Shown: one piece after another, positions 16,916 to 25,282 of the stretch
Layout: each line of letters begins with the position of its first letter
Numbering within the stretch: position 1 is the first letter of the stretch
Assembly: GCA_045807745.1 (NCBI GenBank)
Contig: JBJMGT010000015.1
Span: 519,591 to 583,590, forward strand
Length of the DNA: 64,000 nucleotides
Direction of reading: 5' to 3'
Source of the DNA: QHXQ01 sp045807745
GTDB taxonomy: Bacteria; Acidobacteriota; Blastocatellia; Pyrinomonadales; Pyrinomonadaceae
Notes under the pieces: model-generated
The model's input: the letters and a program-made list of their open reading frames with translations, nothing else
What the model was told of the DNA's origin: nothing
Database searches by the model: none
Made by a program: the position numbers and the translations under genes

Positions 16916-19003
16916 TTAGCTTTTCTGCTTTTCTATTTCACGTTTGGCCGTCGCGACCACATTTTCGACCGTGAAGCCGAATTTCTTGGTCAGTTCTTTG
17001 AGCGGGGCCGATGCGCCGAAGGTCTTCATCGCGACGATGGCATCGTTGCTATTGACGTAACGCCGCCAGCCAAACGTGCCTGCTTGTTCGACGCCGACGC
17101 GCGCCTTGACGGCCGCGGGCAGGACTGATTCTTTGTACGCTTCGTCCTGATGCTCGAAGATTTCCCACGACGGCAGACTGACGATACGCGCCTTCACGCC
17201 GTCGGCGACGAGTTGCTCATAAGCTTCGACGCACAGACCGACTTCCGTGCCCGTGCCGATCAAGATGACATCGGGCTGCCCGCCGTCAGTTGAATCGGCC
17301 AGCACGTAACCGCCGCGTTGCACGCCCTCCGCGCGCGCGTACTTCGTGCGGTCTAATGTCGGCATCGCTTGCCGACTGAGCACAAGCACGACCGGCTCGT
17401 GTTTCAGTTTCATGATCAAGCGCCACGCTTCGGCGACTTCGTTGGGATCGCCGGGGCGCAGGACGATGAGGCCGGGAATTGCGCGCATTGAGGCCAGTTG
17501 CTCAATGGGCTGATGCGTCGGACCGTCTTCGCCGACGCCGATTGAGTCGTGCGTGAAGATGTGTATGGTCGGGATTTCCATGATCGCGCCGAGCCGTATG
17601 CCGGCGCGCGCATAGTCGGAAAAGATCATGAAGCCCGAACCATAGGGGCGAATCTTGGAGAGCGCAAGCCCGTTCAAGATCGCGGACATCTCATGTTCGC
17701 GGATGCCGAAGTGGAAGTTGCGGCCGGCGCGATTGTCGGCCGTGAAATCGCCCGCGCCGTCAAAGGTCAGACGCGTCTTGGTCGAGGGCGCAAGGTCGGC
17801 CGAGCCGCCAATAAGCCACGGCACGTTCTTGGCCACGGCGTTCAAGACCTTGGCTGAAGCGTCGCGCCCGGCAAAACCTTTCGCATCGGGCGGGAAGACG
17901 GGAATGTCGTTGTCCCAACCGTCGGGCAACTCGCGCTTCTGCATCTTGACGAGTTGATCGGCTAGCTCAGCATTGTCTTTCTTATAGTCTTCAAGTTTGC
18001 TAAACCACTCGTCGCGCGCCTGTTTGCCGCGTGCGCCGATGCCCTGTTTGAAATTGTCATAGACGCCGTCGGGCACGAGGAACTTCTCGTCTTCGGGCCA
18101 ACCGTAGGCGCGCTTCGTGAGTCTGATCTCTTCTTCGCCGAGCGGCTCGCCGTGGGCGGCGTGCGTGTCCTGTTTGTTGGGCGCGCCCCAAGCGATGTGA
18201 CTATCGACGATGATGAGCGTCGGGCGCGTGTTCTCCTTGCGCGCGACTTCGAAGGCGCGGCGCAACATGTCGAGATCGTTTGCGTCGCCGACGCGCGTCA
18301 CGTTCCAGCCGTAGCCGATGAAGCGCGTGGCCACGTCTTCCGAAAACGCCCAAGCGGTGTTGCCCTCAATCGTGATCTTGTTGTTGTCGTAAACCCAGCA
18401 GAGGTTGTCGAGTTTGAGGTGCCCGGCAAGGCTAGCGGCTTCGTGTGAGATGCCTTCCATCATACAGCCGTCGCCGCAGAGCGCGTAGACGTTGAAGTTG
18501 AACATATCGTGGCCCGGCTTGTTGAAATAAGCCGCCTGCCACTTGGACGCGATGGCCATGCCGACGCTCGTCGCGATGCCCTGCCCTAAAGGCCCCGTCG
18601 TCGTCTCAATGCCTGATGTCCAACGATACTCAGGGTGACCGGGACAGCGGCTGTCGAGTTGGCGAAAGTTTTTGATGTCGTCGAGCGTGACCGAAGGATG
18701 ACCGGGCACTTCGTACTCCGCGTTGACGGCTTTGACGCCGGTTAGATGGAGCATCGAATAGAGCAGCATCGAGGCGTGCCCCATAGAGAGGACGAAGCGG
18801 TCGCGATTGGGCCAGATGGGATCGTCCGGGTCGAAGCGCAGGATTTCGTTCCAGAGCAGATAGGCCACCGGAGCCATCGCCATCGGCGTGCCCGGATGTC
18901 CGGAGTTGGCGGCTTGCACCGCGTCCATTGCGAGCGTGCGAATTGTGTTGACGCAGAGATTTTCGATATTGATAGGCGCGGGGGTGGCGGCGGTCGCTTC
19001 CAT
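16916..19003 (-). CDS. tkt: Transketolase
   Basis: 695 residues from the ATG at 19003, which has a clean AAGGAG ahead of it; a longer in-frame start at 19075 lacks this. A thiamine diphosphate enzyme that moves two-carbon units in the non-oxidative pentose phosphate branch. Marks: SGHPGTPMAMAPVAYLLW at the N-terminus, the diphosphate-binding GDGCMMEGISHEA...NNK block, the catalytic Glu in GIREHEMSAILNG and SIGVGEDGPTHQP. It is the first gene of the cluster, so the promoter for the cluster should lie in 19004-19451. Confidence 0.97.
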   Translation of the reverse strand: MEATAATPAPINIENLCVNTIRTLAMDAVQAANSGHPGTPMAMAPVAYLLWNEILRFDPDDPIWPNRDRFVLSMGHASMLLYSMLHLTGVKAVNAEYEVPGHPSVTLDDIKNFRQLDSRCPGHPEYRWTSGIETTTGPLGQGIATSVGMAIASKWQAAYFNKPGHDMFNFNVYALCGDGCMMEGISHEAASLAGHLKLDNLCWVYDNNKITIEGNTAWAFSEDVATRFIGYGWNVTRVGDANDLDMLRRAFEVARKENTRPTLIIVDSHIAWGAPNKQDTHAAHGEPLGEEEIRLTKRAYGWPEDEKFLVPDGVYDNFKQGIGARGKQARDEWFSKLEDYKKDNAELADQLVKMQKRELPDGWDNDIPVFPPDAKGFAGRDASAKVLNAVAKNVPWLIGGSADLAPSTKTRLTFDGAGDFTADNRAGRNFHFGIREHEMSAILNGLALSKIRPYGSGFMIFSDYARAGIRLGAIMEIPTIHIFTHDSIGVGEDGPTHQPIEQLASMRAIPGLIVLRPGDPNEVAEAWRLIMKLKHEPVVLVLSRQAMPTLDRTKYARAEGVQRGGYVLADSTDGGQPDVILIGTGTEVGLCVEAYEQLVADGVKARIVSLPSWEIFEHQDEAYKESVLPAAVKARVGVEQAGTFGWRRYVNSNDAIVAMKTFGASAPLKELTKKFGFTVENVVATAKREIEKQKS

Positions 19004-19451
19004 ATTTAGTTCAGCTCCTTGCTGTATTTTTGGGCCGACTCTGGCCGCCGGGGCATGGGGCGGAGTGTGCGGCACGGGCAGTATTGCTGCGGCGCGCGTC
19101 CGGCGCGGCAGACACTTCAGCCACGTAGGGGAGGCGCTTCGGAGTACCTACTTCAACTTGATGTCAGAGAGCAAAGCCGGGAATGGCGGCCGCGAAGTGA
19201 CTTGACCGCGCAGGCAAATCTAAGGATGAAACCGCGGGACAGTGTTCTGGCGAAATGATAATCCAGATAGAACGAAGCGGCGGGATACTAGCACAGAAGT
19301 TTCAGGCCGTCTATAACCGTGCGCTTAAATTCTTTCAAGTCGGCGAGATCAGGTGCGGGCGCAGCCGATAACTGTTTCCATTCCCTTAAATTTTGTCGCC
19401 CGCCCCTAGTCAAGTTCGCCTTAAAAGCGTAATCTGTGCCACACAAAGGTC
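19004..19451. other. Divergent intergenic region between tkt and the Ser/Thr kinase
   Basis: 448 bases with no convincing gene. It must hold the promoters of the carbon cluster (leftward) and of the kinase (rightward). No consensus sigma70 hexamer pair or operator palindrome stands out by eye. Confidence 0.5.
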
Positions 19452-21902
19452 ATGACCTCTCTGGTCGGCTCGACACTGCTCAACTATCGCATCACCGAAA
19501 AGCTCGGCGAGGGCGGGCAGGGTGCGGTCTACAAGGCGGTCAACACCAAGCTCGGCCGCACGGTCGTGATCAAAGTGCTGCCGCCGGAGTTGACCGCGAA
19601 AGAAGTGAACCTGCGCCGGTTTGAACGCGAGGCGATGCTTGCTTCGTCGCTTGACCATCCGAACATCTGCACGATCTACGACCTCAACGAAGCTATGGGC
19701 TTGCACTTCATCGCGATGCAGTACGTCGCGGGCCGGAACGTGCGCCAGCTTGTCAACGGTCGCCCGCTTGAATTGCGCAGCGCCCTCGCCATCGCCATAC
19801 AGGTCGCGGACGCGTTGGCCGCCGCCCACGCGCGCGGCATCATCCATCGCGACATCAAAGCCGGCAACGTGATGGTGACCGACAGCGGGCAGGTGAAGGT
19901 CTTGGACTTCGGTCTCGCCAAACTGCTCGACGAAGACGCGGCCCGCGCCGGCAACATGCACCGCACAGAGTTGACCGAGGTCGGCGTGCCCTATGGCACG
20001 GCCACTTATGCCGCGCCGGAACAGGCGCGCGGCGATAAGGTTGATCATCGCGCCGACATCTTCTCGACGGGCGTCTTGCTCTACGAGATGCTGACCGGCA
20101 TCTGGCCTTTTCAAGGCAAGACACTCGTTGATGTGCGCCACGCCGTCCTGCACGCCGCCGCCAAGCCGCTTGCGGAAGCGCGCCCCGAAGCCACACCGCC
20201 GCGCCTGCAACAGATTCTTGACCGCGCGCTGGCGAAAGAACCAAGCGCACGCTATCAAAAGATCGACCCTATGCGCGAAGACCTGCGCGCTGTCTTGCAA
20301 GAAGTCGCAGGCGGCGGTGCGACACAGCCGGGCCAGCCGGGCGAGGTCGTCATGCCTTCCGCCCCGCGTCATCTCGCGGGCGCAAACCCGGTCGCGCGCG
20401 CCGTCCGCTGGCTCAAGCGCGGACTCGGCAGCGCGGAGTCGCACAGTTCCTCGTCGCTCTCGCTTACGCACACGTCGCAGCAAGACGTACACGTGACGCC
20501 GACCAGCATCGGTAGCAGCGAACAGAAAAAAAGTGTTGCGATCTTGCCATTTCGGAATTTGAGCAATGACCCCGCGATCAGTTTCTATGAGTTCGCGCTC
20601 GCGGATGCGGTCATCACGGAGCTTGCGCGCGTGCGTGCGTTGACCGTGCGCCCATCTTCGATGATCGTGAAATATCAGGGGCAGCAGACCGACCCCCGCG
20701 ACGCCGGGCGCGAGTTGGAGACAGACGCCGTGCTCGCCGCTTCGTTCTTGCGCGGCGGCGAGCGCCTGCGTGTGACGGCGCAACTGCTCGACGTGCAATC
20801 CGGCGATCTGTTGTGGAGTGACCGCATAGACGCGGACGTGCGCGACATCATCGCCTTGCAAGACACAATTGCTCAGCGCATTGTCGCTGGGCTGCGGCTT
20901 GAGTTGAGTCCGGACGAACAGGCCGAGTTGGCCGCGCCTGCGACGGGGAACGCCGCCGCGTATGAAGAATACCTGCGCGGGCGCGACCTGTTCGGCCGCT
21001 TTATTTTCCGCACGCTTGCGCCGGAAGACTGCGACACGGCCATCGCACACTTCCAACGGGCCGTCGAACTCGACCCGTCGTTCGCGCTCGCGCACGACGG
21101 GTTGGGCGCGTGTTATGCCAACCGAGTCTTCAAAGGCTATGGCGGCGGCGTTGATTACGAGCGCGCCGAAGCCGCGTTCAATCAAGCGCTCGCGCTTGAG
21201 CCTGAGTTGATCGAGGCGCGCATGTTGTTGGTCTTCGTCTACCTGTGGCGCGGCGAGAAGCAGAAGGCGCGCGCCGAGGTGGCGCACTATCGCCAGCAAG
21301 CGCCGAACGATGCGGTCGTCTATTTCGTCAAGGGCGTGCTCCACCGGCTCGACGGCGAATACGCACGCGCCTTGCGCAGTTTTGACCGGCTGGTGCGCCT
21401 CGACCCGGCCGCGCACGTCGTGGCGAGCTATCAACGCGCCCTCATCTATCTCGCGCAGCAACGACCCGATGAAGCGCAAAAGGAGTTAGCGCACGCGGCC
21501 GCATCCGCGCCCGACAGTCCGCTCGTCAAGACGGCGAGCGCGTTGACTTCGTTCTATGCGGGCGCGCCAGCGCCGGGTGCGGAGTTGATGCGAGAATTAT
21601 TGGCCGCCCATTCGAACATGCACGGCGTGCGCCCGATCCTCGCCATGTGCCTGAGCGCGCAAGGGGCGCATGAGGCCGCGCAGCAAGAGTTGACGGAACA
21701 GGTACGCACAAACGCGGACGCCGACCCGGATGCGGCCTACTGGCTCGCCTCCGCTCATGCGCTCGCGGGTGCACACGAAGAGGCGCTCGCGTGGTTGGCC
21801 CGCACACTTGCACTCGGCAACGAGCAGCGCGCTTGGTTTGCCGCCGACCCAACGTGGGCGACACTCCGCGACGATCCGCGCTTCAAGGATTTACTTCGCT
21901 AA
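19452..21902 (+). CDS. Ser/Thr protein kinase with TolB-like domain and TPRs
   Basis: 816 residues. The N-terminal eukaryotic-type kinase is complete: Gly loop LGEGGQGAVYK (18-28), Lys41 in VVIKVL, HRDIKAGN (132-139), DFG (152-154) and the GTATYAAPEQARG activation segment. After a Ser/Thr-rich linker (about 320-365) comes a TolB/FlgO-like domain starting KKSVAILPFRNLS, then TPRs from about 500 to the end. No membrane segment is seen, so it is probably cytoplasmic, unlike PASTA kinases. In this architecture the C-terminal part likely binds targets. It sits alone, diverging from the carbon cluster; a link to that cluster is only positional. Confidence 0.93.
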   Translation: MTSLVGSTLLNYRITEKLGEGGQGAVYKAVNTKLGRTVVIKVLPPELTAKEVNLRRFEREAMLASSLDHPNICTIYDLNEAMGLHFIAMQYVAGRNVRQLVNGRPLELRSALAIAIQVADALAAAHARGIIHRDIKAGNVMVTDSGQVKVLDFGLAKLLDEDAARAGNMHRTELTEVGVPYGTATYAAPEQARGDKVDHRADIFSTGVLLYEMLTGIWPFQGKTLVDVRHAVLHAAAKPLAEARPEATPPRLQQILDRALAKEPSARYQKIDPMREDLRAVLQEVAGGGATQPGQPGEVVMPSAPRHLAGANPVARAVRWLKRGLGSAESHSSSSLSLTHTSQQDVHVTPTSIGSSEQKKSVAILPFRNLSNDPAISFYEFALADAVITELARVRALTVRPSSMIVKYQGQQTDPRDAGRELETDAVLAASFLRGGERLRVTAQLLDVQSGDLLWSDRIDADVRDIIALQDTIAQRIVAGLRLELSPDEQAELAAPATGNAAAYEEYLRGRDLFGRFIFRTLAPEDCDTAIAHFQRAVELDPSFALAHDGLGACYANRVFKGYGGGVDYERAEAAFNQALALEPELIEARMLLVFVYLWRGEKQKARAEVAHYRQQAPNDAVVYFVKGVLHRLDGEYARALRSFDRLVRLDPAAHVVASYQRALIYLAQQRPDEAQKELAHAAASAPDSPLVKTASALTSFYAGAPAPGAELMRELLAAHSNMHGVRPILAMCLSAQGAHEAAQQELTEQVRTNADADPDAAYWLASAHALAGAHEEALAWLARTLALGNEQRAWFAADPTWATLRDDPRFKDLLR

Positions 21903-21961
21903 AAGTGTCTGAGCGATAGTTCACTCGACGGCCAATCTTTAAGCTGCGACCAAATTAAAAC

Positions 21962-21995
21962 AAACAGAGGCGGAGCACATGCCCCGCCTCTGTTT
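21962..21995. terminator. Bidirectional intrinsic terminator
   Basis: Perfect 12-bp stem AAACAGAGGCGG / CCGCCTCTGTTT with a 10-base loop and A/T ends, between two convergent genes (kinase ending at 21902, minus-strand gene ending at 22020). Confidence 0.85.
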
Positions 21996-22019
21996 ATGTC
22001 TTTCAGCTTTAACTTAAAA

Positions 22020-22934
22020 CTAATTGCCGTTGGCGGCGGTCTGCGGGTTCTGGAAGTAAGAGTCGTCCATCCTGATGCCGTAGGTCACGGTCAGCACGTT
22101 CGTCTCTTCAATCTGTTTGTCGTTCGCGTAGAGCACCGTGCGGAATGGTACGGCCGTGCCCTGCACGCGCCGGTAGTCGTGAAAGGTGCGGCGATATTTG
22201 ACGGGCTTATCAGCGCCGGGCGGCGTCTCTTCGTATTCGAGCGCGAGGACGTTCCAGGTGCGCGCGCTGACATAGTAGCGCGTCGTGTGCTTATCCTTGT
22301 CGATCAGATCGACTAGCCAGAGGTCTATGTTCTTCTGTTTCTCTTTACTCACGAAGGTGACGGTTGAGCCGTTCTCTTTGTAACGCAGCAGCGCGTCCAG
22401 CCCGTGTCGCGTGCGCGAGAGAAAGTCTGCGGCCGTCTCTTCGCGGGGCGTGAACCCTGTCCCGTTGATGACGCCCCAGACTTGCCCCTCGTTATAGATG
22501 AGCGCGAACTCGTTGGCGGGCGTCTTCTGATCGAGCCGAATCTTGTCCTTGGCGGCCGTCTCGCCGTGGACGAAGCGCTGTTCGTATTTGATCTCTTCGG
22601 TGCGTCCGTCGCTGGTCGCACGCGTGATACTGCCGCGCTCGACGCCGTTGCGGCGAATCTGCTTTTGCACCTCGCGCGTCGCCACCGTCACAAGCAACAC
22701 GGTCTCAGCCACCTGTTCGCCGGTGGGTATTATATTGGCTCGATCCAGCTTCGGCTGCGCCTTCTTCTCTTCTTTGGGGATGTCCTCTTTATCCACGTGT
22801 CCGAGCGTCCGCGCGGGCGGCGTGATCGGCGTGGTCGGCGCACTTGGGTTGGTCTGCGCCTGAAGAGCGGGCGCGAGGCTGGCCGCGAGGGCTAAGGCCG
22901 CGAGCGCGGCCGGGACGTTGAAACGTCGGATCAC
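22020..22934 (-). CDS. Exported LolA-like protein of unknown role
   Basis: 304 residues from a GTG at 22934, chosen because AAGGAG lies 8-9 bases upstream. The product then begins MIRRFNVPAALAALALAASLAPALQA, a clean Sec signal. A Pro/Thr-rich stretch follows, then a beta-rich domain reminiscent of the LolA/LppX half-barrel seen in many exported proteins of this phylum (WGVINGTGFTPRE, DLWLVDLIDKDKHTTRYYVSARTWNVLALEYEE, FHDYRRVQGTAVPFRTVLY). It may bind a lipid or lipoprotein. The Lol assignment is by pattern only; there is no transporter next to it. Confidence 0.75.
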   Translation of the reverse strand: MIRRFNVPAALAALALAASLAPALQAQTNPSAPTTPITPPARTLGHVDKEDIPKEEKKAQPKLDRANIIPTGEQVAETVLLVTVATREVQKQIRRNGVERGSITRATSDGRTEEIKYEQRFVHGETAAKDKIRLDQKTPANEFALIYNEGQVWGVINGTGFTPREETAADFLSRTRHGLDALLRYKENGSTVTFVSKEKQKNIDLWLVDLIDKDKHTTRYYVSARTWNVLALEYEETPPGADKPVKYRRTFHDYRRVQGTAVPFRTVLYANDKQIEETNVLTVTYGIRMDDSYFQNPQTAANGN

Positions 22935-23113
22935 GAATCGAGTCTCCTTAAACAACAGTTTCATTGGTTCTGGCGGCCGCCACATCGGGGCGGGGCGGGG
23001 CGCGCGTCTTAATGTCGGAATTGTAACACAGGTGCGCCCGACACAAAGCCTTGCGCACAGGCACTTTGGCCTCTCTATGGATGCCCGAACCGCCCAGCCT
23101 GGATGCCCGCCGA

Positions 23114-23142
23114 TTGACAACCCCGTACCAGACAGGTAGATT
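23114..23142 (+). promoter_or_regulatory. Candidate sigma70 promoter of the ATP-grasp gene
   Basis: Perfect -35 TTGACA (23114-23119), 17-base spacer, -10 TAGATT (23137-23142). Start of transcription would be near 23149, so the palindrome at 23171-23278 would lie in the 5' leader of the gene at 23289. Confidence 0.55.
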
Positions 23143-23170
23143 GCTCCGTTTCCTAAAGGCAGTGATCAGG

Positions 23171-23278
23171 AAGTCTAGAAAGTGCGGAGTCCAGAGAGTC
23201 TGGGGAGTCAAAAGACATTGACTCGCGGGACTCTCTGGACTCTCCGGACTCTCTGGACTCGCTAGACGCTCCGGACTT
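23171..23278. repeat. Intergenic palindrome, word GAGTCCAGA (about 9 bases)
   Basis: The left arm 23171-23209 faces 23229-23278 (GACTCTCTG/GACTCTCCG/GACTCTCTG). The words are close to those at 59403-59477. It ends 10 bases before the ATP-grasp start codon. Confidence 0.85.
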
Positions 23279-23288
23279 TTTTGAAAGG

Positions 23289-24527
23289 ATGAAGATTGTG
23301 AAAAGAGTAGGCATTTTGGTCGGGCGTGAGAAGACGTTCCCGGCAGCGTTAATTGAACGGATAAATGAGCGCGGGCAGGGCGCGGTGACGGCTGAGTACA
23401 TCAAGCTCGGCGGCGTCCGGCTCGACGAACCGCGTCGTTATGACATCATCATTGATCGCATCTCGCATGAAGTGCCCTTCTATCGTGGCTCGCTGAAGCG
23501 GGCCGCGCTCGAAGGCACATACGTCATCAATAACCCCTTCTGGTGGTCGGCCGACGACAAGTTCTTCAACTACGCGCTCGCCACCAAGCTCGGCGTCGCC
23601 ATCCCGAAGACTGTGCTGCTACCGCAGAAGGATTACATCGAAGGCATCACGAGCGACAGTCTGCGCAATCTGGAGTTCCCACTCGACTGGCAGGGCGTGA
23701 TCGATTATGTGGGGCTGCCCGCGATTATCAAGCCGTTCGATGGCGGCGGCTGGAAGAATGTCTCGCGCGTGGATTCGCTCGAAGACCTCTGGCGCGTCTA
23801 CGACACGACCGGCACGCTCTGCATGACTTTGCAGGAGTTCATTCAGTTCGACCAGTTCGTGCGCTGCTACTGCATCGGGCAGGAAGAGGTCATGATCATG
23901 CCCTACGACCCGCGCAAGCCTTACCTGTCGGGCGAGCAGTACATCAACGATCCGCACTATCTCTCGACCGAGCTGAGCGCGCGCATCACAGACGACGTGC
24001 GCAAGCTCTGCCGCGCGCTCGGCTATGACATCAACACCGTCGAGTTCGCGATCAAGGACGGCATCCCTTACGCCATCGACTTCATGAACCCCGCGCCCGA
24101 TGCGGAGTTGGCTTCGGTCGGCGAGTTCTATCACAACTGGGTGACAAACGCGGTGGTCGAGATGGTCTTCAAGCGTCTGGCCGAAGCCCAGACTGCGCCG
24201 CGCTATCGCTGGGACGCAATGATCAACCCGCGCCCCATTGAAGAACCCCGGCAGGCACTGGCGGCGGTTGCCTCTGCGGCCGAGCAAGCGGCGCGCACCA
24301 TTATCCCGCAGCCCGTCCGCGAAATCCCCGCCGACATCGCAGCCGGCGCAAGTGATCTGGTCAACAGCGCGGTTGACGCCGTCTCGGAGTTGATCAATCC
24401 GACTGAGGCGGCCGCACCGATTGCTGCACCGAAGCGCACGCGCGCGAAGACGAGTAAAGAGCCGAAAGCGACGACAAAGAAGAGCGCTACGGTGCGCGTC
24501 ATCAAGAAAGCGACGCCGGAAGCCTAA
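23289..24527 (+). CDS. ATP-grasp domain protein (glutathione synthetase-like) with basic tail
   Basis: 412 residues. The core (1 to about 305) looks like an ATP-grasp ligase of the RimK/glutathione synthetase kind: INNPFWWSADDKFFNYALATKLGVAIPKT before the grasp, then LPAIIKPFDGGGWKNVSRV for nucleotide contact, LQEFIQFDQFVRCYCIG, and the metal site VEFAIKDGIPYAIDFMNPAPD. Substrates are unknown. The last 100 residues are an Ala-rich helix-like stretch followed by a Lys/Thr/Ala tail (KRTRAKTSKEPKATTKK), like histone-H1-type tails, which may bind nucleic acid. The start is the first ATG after the palindrome, preceded by GAAAGGATG. Confidence 0.85.
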   Translation: MKIVKRVGILVGREKTFPAALIERINERGQGAVTAEYIKLGGVRLDEPRRYDIIIDRISHEVPFYRGSLKRAALEGTYVINNPFWWSADDKFFNYALATKLGVAIPKTVLLPQKDYIEGITSDSLRNLEFPLDWQGVIDYVGLPAIIKPFDGGGWKNVSRVDSLEDLWRVYDTTGTLCMTLQEFIQFDQFVRCYCIGQEEVMIMPYDPRKPYLSGEQYINDPHYLSTELSARITDDVRKLCRALGYDINTVEFAIKDGIPYAIDFMNPAPDAELASVGEFYHNWVTNAVVEMVFKRLAEAQTAPRYRWDAMINPRPIEEPRQALAAVASAAEQAARTIIPQPVREIPADIAAGASDLVNSAVDAVSELINPTEAAAPIAAPKRTRAKTSKEPKATTKKSATVRVIKKATPEA

Positions 24528-24537
24528 CGCTGTTAGG

Positions 24538-24633
24538 AGATTTAACCGCAAAGAACTAGCAGCGGGCCGCAAAGGACGCAGAGAACTCTTTGCGGCCCTT
24601 TGCGGCCCGCTTTGCACCTTTGCGGTTAAATCT
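24538..24633. repeat. Intergenic palindrome, words GCAAAG / GGGCCGCAAAG
   Basis: The left arm 24538-24584 (AGATTTAACCGCAAAG...) faces 24587-24633 (...CTTTGCGGTTAAATCT) with almost no loop. It fills the gap between two co-directional plus-strand genes. Confidence 0.85.
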
Positions 24634-24650
24634 CTTTCGGTAAACCAATC

Positions 24651-25205
24651 ATGATCGAAATCTACGTCAGCACTGATGTTGAAACCGACGGCCCCATTCC
24701 GGGGCCGCACTCTATGCTCAGCTTCGCTTCGGCCGCTTACCGCGCCGACAAGACGCTCGTCGGCACATTCTCCGCCAACCTTGAGACGCTGCCCGGCGCG
24801 AGCGGTCATCCCGACACGATGCGTTGGTGGCAGACGCAGCCCGCTGCTTGGGCCGCCTGTCGCGCGGACGTGCAACCGCCGGAGCGCGCCATGAATGATT
24901 ACGTCGCTTGGCTCAAGGGGCTGCCCGGTCAGCCGGTCTTCGTCGCCTATCCGGTCGTCTTCGATTACATGTTCGTGCAGTGGTATCTACACAAGTTCGC
25001 CGGTGAAAGCCCCTTCTCCTTCGTCGGTCTCGACATTAAATCCTATGCGATGGCGCTGCTCAAATTCGACTTCAACGACGTAGTCAAAGCCAACATGCCC
25101 CGCCGCTGGTTCGACGATCTGCCGCACACGCACAAAGCGCTCGACGACGCCCTCGAACAGGGCGCGCTCTTCTGCAACATGCTGGCGGAGAACCTGAAGC
25201 AATAA
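24651..25205 (+). CDS. DEDDh-type 3'-5' exonuclease
   Basis: 184 residues, a single RNase H-like exonuclease domain. The first acidic motif is STDVETDGP (Asp9/Glu11), a middle Asp is in VVFDYMFVQWY, and the last motif is HTHKALDDALEQG, where His and Asp complete the DEDDh set. Length and order match small RNase T/oligoribonuclease-like enzymes, but the substrate (RNA ends or DNA) is not shown. It follows the ATP-grasp gene after a palindrome, so co-transcription is possible. Confidence 0.85.
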   Translation: MIEIYVSTDVETDGPIPGPHSMLSFASAAYRADKTLVGTFSANLETLPGASGHPDTMRWWQTQPAAWAACRADVQPPERAMNDYVAWLKGLPGQPVFVAYPVVFDYMFVQWYLHKFAGESPFSFVGLDIKSYAMALLKFDFNDVVKANMPRRWFDDLPHTHKALDDALEQGALFCNMLAENLKQ

Positions 25206-25209
25206 TGTA

Positions 25210-25274
25210 AGGGCGGGGCTTGTCCGCGCCCGCCTAGATACGTGAGCAGACGGGCGGGGACAAGCTCCGCCCCT
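25210..25274. repeat. Palindrome between convergent genes
   Basis: AGGGCGGGGCTTGTCCGCGCCCGCC (25210-25234) pairs imperfectly with 25249-25274. GC-rich, without the 7-base period and without a T tract. It could end transcription from both sides. Confidence 0.75.
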
Positions 25275-25282
25275 AGAGTTGC

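Noticed and set aside
19410..21479. 689-residue open frame on the minus strand opposite the Ser/Thr kinase
   Set aside because: It is the antisense frame of a clear kinase-TolB-TPR gene. High GC keeps it open; its sequence is Arg/His/Asp-rich without family motifs, and it would overlap the kinase start.
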